Below are positions 26,503-34,449 of a DNA stretch of 64,000 nt, in pieces. The stretch's first letter is position 1. Each line of letters starts with the position of its first letter. The notes beneath the pieces are model-generated. The model had not been told where the DNA came from, made no database searches, and saw only the letters and a program-made list of their open reading frames with translations. The position numbers and the translations under genes were made by a program. Source of the DNA: Actinoallomurus sp963736325 (GTDB lineage Bacteria > Actinomycetota > Actinomycetes > Streptosporangiales > Streptosporangiaceae); contig CAVTOG010000014.1 of NCBI GenBank assembly GCA_963736325.1, positions 372,001-436,000 on the forward strand, given 5' to 3'.

Positions 26503-26733
26503 CAGGTCTCCGATCCTCGGGTGCTGGCATACACCCGGTCCACCGATGACCATCGCGTAGTCGTCGTGGCGAACTTCACGCACAGTGCCGTGCCGACTCG
26601 GTCACGTACCGACGAGCCATGGAACCTGCTCGTTTCGTCGATCGCAGACGAGAATCCGTTCCTTCTGCAGCCCCGGGAGGCCAAGGTATTCCGCCAGACC
26701 GGGTGGAGTACGGGAATAGAGTCTGATCGCTGA
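26503..26733 (+). pseudogene. GH13 alpha-glucosidase/amylase C-terminal scrap
   Basis: Reads SDPRVLAYTRSTDDHRVVVVANFT, then LLVSSIADENPFLLQPREAKVFRQT (cores: RVLAYTRSTDDHRVVVVANF and LQPREAKVF). This is the pattern of the C-terminal beta-sandwich of family-13 alpha-glucosidases and trehalose synthases. Only about 75 codons remain, directly following the transposase relic. Nothing recognisable lies in 26734-26848. Confidence 0.6.
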
Positions 26734-26848
26734 CTTGGTTCGTGTCCGATCGAAAGCACAGTTCAGGAGCATGTTCCTAACCCCAGATCAAGCCCTGTGA
26801 CACAATATTCGGCACCCACAGGGCCGCTACGGCTGGCACCTGGGCCGC

Positions 26849-28013
26849 TCATCGAACCAAACCGCCTCGATCAGCTTGACATCCTTCGACGCTGTGCGCC
26901 AAGACAAAGCTGGCCATCGCCAGTCGGCGTACGTGTGACTCGTCGACCTGCACGCCCAGTCCGGCGCTGCGTGGCAGGTGCACCACTCCGTCCCGCACGA
27001 ATGAGGAGAAGTCGGTCGGGTCCTCGGCGAGCCGCAGGGTCGACATGAAGGCGTGCTCGGCGTCGACGAGGTTCCCGATGGTCATTGCGTGCTGCAGCGA
27101 TGCCGCCTGTGTGATGCCGAACTCCAGCATCGAGTTCATGTAGCAGCGGATCCCGAAGGCTTCTGCCACTACGGCGATGCGCTGCGCGCGCAAAGGCCCG
27201 CCGTTTTTACTGCTCTTGATGCTGAAGACACTGGCGGCACCGAGTCTGGCGATTCGGGCGGCCTGTGCGAGTCCGATCACCGATTCGTCGGCTGATATCG
27301 GCAGCGTGCTGGCGTCGGCCAGCGACGCCATGCCCTCGATGTCGTCCTTTCGCACCGGCTGCTCGACGAAGGCGAGGCGGGAGTCGCTGACCGCGGCCAG
27401 GAACTCCCGGGCTTCGTCGCGGCTCCAGCCCTGGTTGGCGTCGGCGATCAGCGTGAGGCGATTCCCGTAACGAGCATCGAGCCACCCGCTGCACTTCGTC
27501 GCGCACCGGTGCCGAGCCCATCTTCAACATGAAGCTCGAGAAGCCCTGGGTGACCCGCTCGTCGATCACGCGGATATCGTCCTCGGCGGTGCCGTTGCCC
27601 AGAGGCCACAGCACTGGGAGCGATGTGCGCAGTGCTCCGCCCAGTAGCGTTGAGACCGGAACACGCAGCCGCTTGCCGAGGAGATCGAGCAGCGCCATGC
27701 TCACCGCGCCTTTGGCGCAGAGGTGCTTGGCGAGCAATGCATCGAGCATCACGTCGATGCGACCCGGCTCGGGAGCCGCGGAGGCAAGGACCGCCGGTAG
27801 CAGCGTCTCCTTCAGAGCATGGGCTGCGTCGCCGGGCGACTCGCCGCTGAAAGCCTGGCTGGGATCAGCCTCTCCCCAGCCCTCGATGCCGTCGGCGTCG
27901 GTCAGCTTGAGCAGTACGGCGCGCGTTGTGGCCAGCGTGCCGAAGGACAGCTTGTACGGCGTGACGAACGCCGCCTCGATCTCGAATACCTCCGCGGCGA
28001 CCAACGGCGCCAT
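26849..28013 (-). pseudogene. muconate cycloisomerase/dipeptide epimerase-like enzyme, frameshifted
   Basis: Enolase-superfamily MLE subgroup, about 385 codons. From ATG 28013: MAPLVAAEVFEIEAAFVTPY, then GWGEADPSQAFSGE, VSMALLDLLGKRL and FMLKMGSAPVRDEV. Near 27475 the frame shifts by one extra base. It resumes as ARYGNRLTLIADANQGW (metal Asp), FVEQPVRKDD (metal Glu), ISADESV (metal Asp) and FSIKSSKNGG (base Lys), ending at 26849. The first Lys of the usual KxK motif is not present in LKMG. A real frameshift or a sequencing error are both possible. The start lies 12 bases from an unrelated gene scrap, so its own promoter has probably been lost. Confidence 0.8.
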
Positions 28014-28024
28014 CGCCGTAATCC

Positions 28025-28117
28025 GACTTCTACCGGGTGGTCGAGGGGTTCGACGAGGTCGCCGACTCGCTCGTCGTGGACACCGGACACCTGGGGCAGG
28101 AGGGACGCCTGCTCCTG
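28025..28117 (+). pseudogene. acetoacetyl-CoA synthetase C-terminal scrap
   Basis: Reads DFYRVVEGFDEVADSLVVD then TGHLGQEGRLLL, which matches the C-terminal region of acetoacetate-CoA ligases. Similarity stops at both ends. The remaining bases to 28216 show nothing recognisable. Confidence 0.6.
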
Positions 28118-28216
28118 TCGACGCCGACATCGAGGTCATCCGGCAGGACCTATCCGGCGGGCTGATACGAATGTTCCCAGGTCGCATAGGGTGGCCGAAA
28201 TTCGGCGCGCACAGGT

Positions 28217-29569
28217 TCAGGACATGGTGGTGTTCACGTGAGCGCATCCCTGACGTGCGGCGAGCGGCCAGGGTGTGAAGGTGCCCGCGGGCAGCTCGAC
28301 GAAGATCCGGTGCTGGTGTGCGACGACGCCGGTGGCCGGGGTGCCCAGGATCCGGGCCAGGACGTACGCGGCGGACAGGCTGGTGACGTCGCGGATGGTG
28401 CCCAGGGGCAGCAGGGATCGGGTTTCGGCGATCGCTTCGTGTTCGCCGGCACGCAGTACGACGCGAGTGCCGGGGGAGACCCCGTGTGCGGCGATGGCCA
28501 CGGCGATGTTGTCGAGATCGTTGGAGCCGACGGCGGCCAGGGCGCGGGCGCGGTCGAGGTGCAGCTTTTCCAGGACGGACCGGTCGCCGCCGTGGGAGGC
28601 GAGCACGGGGATTCCCAGCGACCGGGCGAGGCGGACGTTGGGTGCGTGGGGGTCGCGTTCCACGCCGACGACGGGTATCCCCGCGCGCCGTAGTTCTCCG
28701 CACAGGCGTAGTCCGACCTGGCCGATTCCGACGACGATCACGTGGCCGGAGCGAGGAACGGTGCGAGGCCCGATCAGCCCGATGAGTTTGGGGCCGAGCA
28801 TGCGGTCGATGATGCCGGCGGTGAACATGGCGCTGAAGACGATGGTGCTGAGAATGGCCGCGCTCGCCAGCACCGGGTAGAGGGTGGAGTGGGCCGGAGC
28901 CGCCGCCGGGCCGACGGCGGCGACGACGCGGGCGGCATCGAACAGTGCCTCGGCGGGACGGCGTCCGAGGGCGAGCTGCCAGGCCAGGTCGCCGAGGAGA
29001 GCGGCGAACATGCCGGCCAGGCCGGTGAGCATGATCTTTGTTCCGGCGTCATGCGGACGTAGCTGTCCCGCCAGCCGGCCGAGCCGGGACCGCCGGCGGA
29101 TCCGTTCCGGCTTCCACGGCCGGCTGTGCGGTAGTTCCCCGTCGAAGACCCGGACGGCGTGCGTGCGGCCCTCCCTTTGCCGCAGGGCGACGATGGCGGC
29201 GTCGACGCACGGTCCCGCCAGGGCCGGGGCGGCCAGATCGGCCGGGGACGTCACATGACACTGCGGCAGCAGCCGCAACAGCTCGGCGGCGACCGTCCGG
29301 TCGAAAATGGTCACGGTGATCGGGACGTGAGCGGACATGTGGGCGATCGCCAGCGCGTACCGCAGTGCCGCGACGTCGTCGTGCAACAGGACCGCCACGG
29401 CGTCGGGTGCCGGCGTCATCGCCGCACGCAGCTCATCGTCGCGGGGCTCGGTCAGGTGCCGTACGGTGTGCGCACCCTCCCGCAGGGATGCGCAGATCCG
29501 CCGTGCCAGGTTGGTCTCGCCGATGACGACGAACGAGCGGTCATCGGGCGAGGCGGAGCCGTGGGTCAT
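28217..29569 (-). CDS. membrane-anchored RCK/TrkA-N protein (potassium channel/transport type)
   Basis: 450 aa with two NAD-binding RCK-like domains. The N-terminal one begins SFVVIGETNLARRIC; the C-terminal one begins HVIVVGIGQVGLRLCGELRRAGIPVVGVE (core: VVGIGQVGLRLC). Between them are two hydrophobic segments (IMLTGLAGMFAALLGDLAWQL; and VLASAAILSTIVFSAMFTAG), so it is a membrane protein of the RCK-TM-RCK type found in actinomycetes. It probably gates potassium flux. It starts by ATGA overlap with the zinc-ribbon ORF, as the third gene after proline dehydrogenase. A link between osmolyte proline and K+ handling would make sense but is inference. Confidence 0.82.
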   Translation of the reverse strand: MTHGSASPDDRSFVVIGETNLARRICASLREGAHTVRHLTEPRDDELRAAMTPAPDAVAVLLHDDVAALRYALAIAHMSAHVPITVTIFDRTVAAELLRLLPQCHVTSPADLAAPALAGPCVDAAIVALRQREGRTHAVRVFDGELPHSRPWKPERIRRRSRLGRLAGQLRPHDAGTKIMLTGLAGMFAALLGDLAWQLALGRRPAEALFDAARVVAAVGPAAAPAHSTLYPVLASAAILSTIVFSAMFTAGIIDRMLGPKLIGLIGPRTVPRSGHVIVVGIGQVGLRLCGELRRAGIPVVGVERDPHAPNVRLARSLGIPVLASHGGDRSVLEKLHLDRARALAAVGSNDLDNIAVAIAAHGVSPGTRVVLRAGEHEAIAETRSLLPLGTIRDVTSLSAAYVLARILGTPATGVVAHQHRIFVELPAGTFTPWPLAARQGCAHVNTTMS

Positions 29570-29766
29570 GGCGCCGGTTCAGCCGCCGCATCCGCACAGT
29601 CCTCGGAGCGGTACGGGTCGCACCTCAGACACCGGAGGTTGCCGCAGGTGACACAGCGAGCCAGCCGCCGTCCGCAGTGACATGTCCAGGCGGTCGTCTG
29701 TGCGGATTCGCTCGACAGTGTGGTCATAGCGCTCCAGCCTTCTCTCAGCAGGGTCATGGCGCTCAT
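29566..29766 (-). CDS. small cysteine-rich zinc-ribbon-like protein, 66 aa
   Basis: Between positions 28 and 57 it holds seven cysteines: WTCHCGRRLARC, TCGNLRCLRC, and DC near the end. These CxC and CxxC pairs suit a zinc ribbon. Both ends show ATGA overlaps, with the proline dehydrogenase stop upstream and the RCK start downstream, so it is embedded in that operon. Later ATGs at codons 4 and 14 are alternative starts. The function is unknown; the position suggests a regulatory partner. Confidence 0.6.
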   Translation of the reverse strand: MSAMTLLREGWSAMTTLSSESAQTTAWTCHCGRRLARCVTCGNLRCLRCDPYRSEDCADAAAEPAP

Positions 29767-30689
29767 CCGGATGAAGCGAGGGAGCGCAGGAAGAACATCA
29801 GGTTGGCGGGGCGTTCCCCGAGCCTGCGCATGAAGTACGGAAACCAGTCGGTTCCGTAGGGCAGGTACACGCGCATCCGCAGGCCCTCGGAGGCGAGGCG
29901 TCGCTGCGCATCCGGGCGTACGCCGTGGAGCATCTGCAGTTCATAGTCCGCAGGCGAACGTCCGGCCTCGCCCGCGAGGTGCCGGGCGATGTCGATGAGT
30001 CGCTCGTCATGTGTCGCCACCATCGGATACCCCTGACCCCTCATCAGGATCTGAAGGCAGCGCACGTACGAGGCGTCCACCTTCGGCTTGTCGCGGTACG
30101 CCACGGAGGCCGGCTCGTCGTAGGCGCCCTTGCAAAGCCGGATTCGTGAGCCCGGGCCGGACAGGTCGGCGCAGTCGCCCTCCGTACGCTTGAGGCCGGC
30201 CTGCAAGACGGCGCCCGTCGATGGGTAATCCGCGCGGAGGGCCCGTATCACCGAGAGTGTCCCGTCGATGGTGGTGTGGTCTTCCATATCGACGGTGACC
30301 GTCGTTCCGATGGCCGTGGCCGCCTCGCAGATCCGCCAGGCGTGCGCGAGGGCGATTTTCTCGCCATCCACAGGCAGGCTCTGGCCCAGCGCCGACAGCT
30401 TCACCGACACCTCCGCTCGTTCGGCCAGGCCCTCATCGCCGAGACGCCGCAGCAGTATGCGGTAGGCCGACACCATTTCCTCGGCCTGCCGCTGTTCCAT
30501 GACCTCTTCACCGAGGTGGTCCAGCGTGACCAGCCGGTCGGTCGCGACGACGCGGGTGGCGAGAACGGCGTCGTCGACGTCCCGGCCGGCGACGAAACGC
30601 TCGACGATGGGCCGTACGAGCGGGGCGTGCTCGACCAGGGTCCGGCAGCGGGGTGAGCGGGACGCGGCGGTGAATACCGAGCGCAGCAT
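29763..30689 (-). CDS. proline dehydrogenase (FAD)
   Basis: 308 aa monofunctional proline dehydrogenase, which oxidises proline to pyrroline-5-carboxylate. Family features: VSVKLSALG, TVDMEDHTT, VLQAGLKRTEGD, the signature RLCKGAYDEP, and YLPYGTDWFPYFMRRLGERPAN (core: PYGTDWFPYFMRRL). FAD and substrate contacts are in these motifs. It is first in a minus-strand operon and divergent from a PucR activator at 30915, an arrangement known for proline-catabolic genes. The usual neighbour, pyrroline-5-carboxylate dehydrogenase, is absent here. Confidence 0.93.
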   Translation of the reverse strand: MLRSVFTAASRSPRCRTLVEHAPLVRPIVERFVAGRDVDDAVLATRVVATDRLVTLDHLGEEVMEQRQAEEMVSAYRILLRRLGDEGLAERAEVSVKLSALGQSLPVDGEKIALAHAWRICEAATAIGTTVTVDMEDHTTIDGTLSVIRALRADYPSTGAVLQAGLKRTEGDCADLSGPGSRIRLCKGAYDEPASVAYRDKPKVDASYVRCLQILMRGQGYPMVATHDERLIDIARHLAGEAGRSPADYELQMLHGVRPDAQRRLASEGLRMRVYLPYGTDWFPYFMRRLGERPANLMFFLRSLASSG

Positions 30690-30914
30690 GTTGCTCGTCT
30701 CCTATTGGGAAGGTGAGTCCTCTGGAGTTGGCGTGGACGGCCGCGCCGCCGGTGGGCGGACGTTCTCCTTGACGTGCGGGGGCCGGCCCAGTGTGGCCGC
30801 GTCCAACATGGCTCCTAACTGGGCGTTGTCGCCAAACCTATGGCGGCGAGGACTCCGCGGGGATTGTCCGATCAGCTACGGTTCTGCCAACTCGGTTGTG
30901 TGATCGGACCATTG

Positions 30915-32519
30915 ATGACGAGCGATGAAACCCCCGGAACGTCCCTGCGACAGCTCCTCGTAGCGGTCGGTGCCCCTCTGGCCGAACTGGCCGCGGGAAG
31001 TGCCGACACGCGCATACGCGGCTTGGCGATCCTCGACCCCGACGACGAGCTCGGCGGCTACGGATCCGATCTTGTACTGATCATCGGCGTGCGCGGTCAC
31101 GAGGCGGTGCGCTGGCTGCGGGCCGCCGCGCGGCACGGAGCGGCGGCGGTCGCGGTGAAAGTCGTCGATCCCGGCCATGTCGAAGAGTTGCGCGCGGCGG
31201 CAGAGGAATCTGCGGTCGGGCTTCTCATCGTCGAGCCCCAGGTCCGCTGGCACCAGCTGGAGTCGCTGATCCGTGAGGTCATCGACAGTGCGACGCTGAC
31301 GGCCGGGCTCGGCGCGGAGGACATCGCAGAAGATCTGTTCTCTCTGGCCCAGACGGTGGCGGTCCTCACCGCGGGCAGTGTCAGCATCGAGGACGCCGGC
31401 CACCGAGTGCTCGCATACTCCCGCTCCGACGACAAGATCGACGAGCTGCGCCGACTGTCCATTCTCGGCTGGGAAGGGCCCGAACTGTACCTGGCCCTCC
31501 TGCGCGAATGGGGCGTCTTCCGCCGACTGCGCGGCAATGAACAGGTCGTCTACATCGAAGAACGCCCCGAGCTCGGCATCCGCCGCCGACTGGCCGCCGG
31601 TATCAGGGCGGGAACGCAGTATCTGGGCACCATCTGGGTGCAGGAGGGCGAACGGCCCTTCGCCGACGGCGCCGAGCGGGCACTGCTCGGCGCCGCGCGT
31701 ATCGCCGCGCTTCGGTTGCTCCACCATCGGGGATCGCCCGGTTACCGATCCCGGGAGGACCTGGTGACAGACCTTCTCGAAGGACGGGTCAGTGCGGACT
31801 TGGTCGCGGGGCGGCTCGGCCTGGATCCGGCCGGCGCGGTCATCGTCGCGGCCTTCACCGTCGGCAACGCCGAACGCGACCGCCCCGCGCATGAGCTGGC
31901 TTGGCTGGAGATGCGCGACATGGTCTCCATTCATGCGACTTACCATCGGCACGGCGCGCTCGTCGGCGTGATCGGCGCCCGCGTGTACGCGGTGCTCCCC
32001 GACGTCTCGCCCGAACGGGCGGAGCCAGAGGTGGTAACACTGGCCCGCCAGATCGTGGACGTCCTAGGCCACCGAGCCGGGCTGGATGTGCAGGCCGGTA
32101 TCGGAGCGCCGGTGCCCGTTCTGGACGAGGTCATCCAGTCGCGCAGGGAAGCCGACCGAGTGCTCGACACGCTCGCCCGTTCGCCGAACCGAGGCGTCGC
32201 CTCCTTCAGGGATCTGCGTGCCGAGGTGCTTCTCGACGAGACACTCGACCTGCTCGGCGCCGTCCCCGAGCTGCGCGACCCGGCCGTGACGGAGTTGTTC
32301 GCCCATGACGCGGCGCACGGCTCCGAGTTGGCGACCTCCCTGCTGGCATACCTGGACGCGTTGGGAGACGTCAGCTCCGCGGCCGCCGGCCTCCACGTCC
32401 ATCCGAACACCCTTCGCCATCGCCTGCGCCGCGTCGGCGCAGTCAGCGGACTGGACCTGACCGACCCGCGGGAACGCCTGTTCTGCCACCTCCAACTCCT
32501 GCTCACTATCCGCCACTGA
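30915..32519 (+). CDS. PucR-family transcriptional activator
   Basis: 534 aa. The N-terminal PucR sensor domain holds RIRGLAILDPDDELGGYGSDLVLIIGV (core: GSDLVLIIGV). The middle is the GGDEF-like CdaR domain (VQAGIGAPVPVLDEV). The C-terminal HTH_30 reads SSAAAGLHVHPNTLRHRLRRVGAVSGLDL (core: HVHPNTLRHRLRRV). The ATG at 30915 was chosen over the 30840 frame because the domain begins there. It is divergent from proline dehydrogenase with 225 bases between, so it likely activates that operon in response to proline, as B. subtilis PutR does (family knowledge). Confidence 0.9.
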   Translation: MTSDETPGTSLRQLLVAVGAPLAELAAGSADTRIRGLAILDPDDELGGYGSDLVLIIGVRGHEAVRWLRAAARHGAAAVAVKVVDPGHVEELRAAAEESAVGLLIVEPQVRWHQLESLIREVIDSATLTAGLGAEDIAEDLFSLAQTVAVLTAGSVSIEDAGHRVLAYSRSDDKIDELRRLSILGWEGPELYLALLREWGVFRRLRGNEQVVYIEERPELGIRRRLAAGIRAGTQYLGTIWVQEGERPFADGAERALLGAARIAALRLLHHRGSPGYRSREDLVTDLLEGRVSADLVAGRLGLDPAGAVIVAAFTVGNAERDRPAHELAWLEMRDMVSIHATYHRHGALVGVIGARVYAVLPDVSPERAEPEVVTLARQIVDVLGHRAGLDVQAGIGAPVPVLDEVIQSRREADRVLDTLARSPNRGVASFRDLRAEVLLDETLDLLGAVPELRDPAVTELFAHDAAHGSELATSLLAYLDALGDVSSAAAGLHVHPNTLRHRLRRVGAVSGLDLTDPRERLFCHLQLLLTIRH

Positions 32520-32546
32520 ACGGATGAACCGGCCGGTCGACAGACG

Positions 32547-34109
32547 CTACTTCGCCCTGAACTCAGCGATATGCCGCAACGGCACGGCGAACCCTTCCAC
32601 GGGAGGGATGACGGTTGAAACACGATCCGATCTGTAGGAGACGATTGCATCCTTTGTGATGAGCGGAATCATGACGGCGTCTTGCGCGATACGGGTACAG
32701 GCATCGCGAATGGACTTGCTGCGGGCCGGTCCCTGCGCGGTGGCCAGGCTCTTGTCGATCAGCGTATTGAGCTGTGCATCAGAGTTCGCCCATGCTTTGT
32801 TGAACCCCGCGTAAGCCGGGTTCCACCACGCCAGGGCCATACCCGGGTCGGCATAGCCGGCGAACCAGCCAATGAAAAGATCGAACGTACCTGCATGGTC
32901 CCGTTTGAGCGCCTCACCGGGGTCGAGTGAGAGGATGCGTACCTTCAGGCCCACGCTTTCGAGATCCCGCTGAATTACCTGGGCGATGGGACCGGACATC
33001 TTGGTACTCGACGTGGCGATGATATCGACGGTCTTGCCGGTGGCTCCCGCCGCAGCCACCAATTCTCTTGCCCGCTGCACGTCAGGTTTGGCGAATGGAA
33101 CCGCCCCCGGATCACACACTCCGCTGAAGGCCACTGACGCGCTCGCTGTCGGCTGTCCGACACCTCCGAGCGCCACGTTTTTGATCTTGTTCCGGTCGAT
33201 TGTCATCGCCAGCGCTTGCCGCACCCGGTCATCGCGGAAAACCGACTGCTTGGAATTGGCGTACAGCACGTAATAGTCAGTGGTGGACTGCACCACCGTC
33301 TTAACGTTCGCCTGACCCTTCAGGACCTGAATGGAGTCCGGGGTCTCGAAGGTCGTGAAATCGATGCTGCCGGCCCGTAGTGCTGCGGCCCGCGCTGCGT
33401 CGTCCGGCATGATCCGGACCGTCAGCTTGCTGACCCCCGGCACACCGGAACGCCAGTAGTGCCGGTTGGGAACAAAGGTCCACGACTCACCCTGTGAGTG
33501 TGACGCGACCGTGAACGGTCCCGTGCCGAGCAGTTCCTTGGCGGGGTCGTACTCACCCGCGTTCAGCTCCTTCATCGGAAGGATGGCCGCAGGGCTCGCG
33601 GCGAGCGCCGCCACAAAAGCGGTCTTAGGTGCTTTCAGGGAAAACTTCACCTGGGTGTTTCCAAACGCGGTGATACTGCGTATCCCCAGCTGACCGGCCC
33701 AGAAGGCCGAGATCTTCGGGTCGATGAGCCGTTTGAAACTATCTACCACGTCGTCGACGGTCATTTCCCGGCCGTTCGAAAATCTCACGCCTTTGCGCAG
33801 GTCGAACACGTATGTCGTGGGCGACTTCTGCTGCCAGGACGTGGCCAGCTCAGGAACGATCTTCAGGTGTCCGTCGAGCCCGACGAGGCGCTCATAGGAG
33901 AGCTGGAGGAGTTCCCATGCAATGCCAGTACCAGCGATGGTCGGGTCCAGCAGATCAGGCTCGGCGGACTTACCCCATACGAGCTGTCCTTTGGATGAGT
34001 CCCGGGAACCATTGGTGCTACCAGATCCACTACATGCGACGCATGTCATTGCCGCAATACACGCAACCGCAAGACACAATGAACGACGAATAAATCGCCT
34101 TCGCGACAT
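32547..34109 (-). CDS. ABC transporter substrate-binding lipoprotein (SBP family 5), orphan
   Basis: 520 aa peptide-type binding lipoprotein. It begins MSRRRFIRRS with a hydrophobic stretch and lipobox CVAC. Family motifs are RKGVRFSNGREMTVDDVV (core: GVRFSNG), LLGTGPF and RDDRVRQALAMTIDRNKIK (core: RVRQALAMTIDR). No permease or ATPase genes adjoin it, so it must use a transporter elsewhere, perhaps the one at 3404-7104. It is divergent from an amidohydrolase gene, and two palindromic operators lie in the shared gap, so the module is probably co-regulated. Confidence 0.92.
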   Translation of the reverse strand: MSRRRFIRRSLCLAVACIAAMTCVACSGSGSTNGSRDSSKGQLVWGKSAEPDLLDPTIAGTGIAWELLQLSYERLVGLDGHLKIVPELATSWQQKSPTTYVFDLRKGVRFSNGREMTVDDVVDSFKRLIDPKISAFWAGQLGIRSITAFGNTQVKFSLKAPKTAFVAALAASPAAILPMKELNAGEYDPAKELLGTGPFTVASHSQGESWTFVPNRHYWRSGVPGVSKLTVRIMPDDAARAAALRAGSIDFTTFETPDSIQVLKGQANVKTVVQSTTDYYVLYANSKQSVFRDDRVRQALAMTIDRNKIKNVALGGVGQPTASASVAFSGVCDPGAVPFAKPDVQRARELVAAAGATGKTVDIIATSSTKMSGPIAQVIQRDLESVGLKVRILSLDPGEALKRDHAGTFDLFIGWFAGYADPGMALAWWNPAYAGFNKAWANSDAQLNTLIDKSLATAQGPARSKSIRDACTRIAQDAVMIPLITKDAIVSYRSDRVSTVIPPVEGFAVPLRHIAEFRAK

Positions 34110-34219
34110 CTATACCTCCTGCGCTCGGCACGATGGAGCGAGGCTCCATCGGACGATGGTCCGGCCTTCGGTCGGTGGCGGACACGATATGGGTCACGGT
34201 ATCGACACACAAGGTCTAT

Positions 34220-34235
34220 CTTGCAGTGTTACAAG
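34220..34235. promoter_or_regulatory. palindromic operator, copy 1
   Basis: CTTGCA-GTGT-TACAAG: six-base arms separated by four bases, one mismatch in the left arm. It lies on the side of the lipoprotein gene, about 110 bases before that start. GntR-type regulators often bind such short-spaced palindromes. Confidence 0.6.
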
Positions 34236-34276
34236 ATGCCCTCCGCCTCGGGCCAGGGGTGATGTGATAGTGGTTC

Positions 34277-34292
34277 CTTGTAACACTACAAG
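34277..34292. promoter_or_regulatory. palindromic operator, copy 2
   Basis: CTTGTA-ACAC-TACAAG: perfect six-base arms with a four-base spacer, the same motif as copy 1 read on the other strand. Centres are 57 bases apart. It lies about 158 bases before the amidohydrolase start. The MocR-like regulator at 37136 is the nearest candidate binder. Confidence 0.65.
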
Positions 34293-34449
34293 CTACGTCT
34301 TGTTTGCTCTGGCTGATCCATGTAAGTTGCGCTCGACGGGCCACCTCGATGCCACTCCCGGAAACGCCACGCCGGCCGTTGATTCTTCAGCCCCATCGAA
34401 GGTCGATGTCGCGGTCGCCGCTGGAATGGGATGAGGACAGGAGTCGTAC

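Larger units (their letters stand above)
34110..34449. other. divergent regulatory region of the amidohydrolase module
   Basis: 340 bases without a gene between the minus-strand lipoprotein and the plus-strand amidohydrolase. Its notable content is the pair of CTTG-type palindromes at 34220-34235 and 34277-34292, annotated separately. No ribosome site was noted close to the amidohydrolase ATG beyond AGGACAGG at 34435-34442. Confidence 0.5.
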
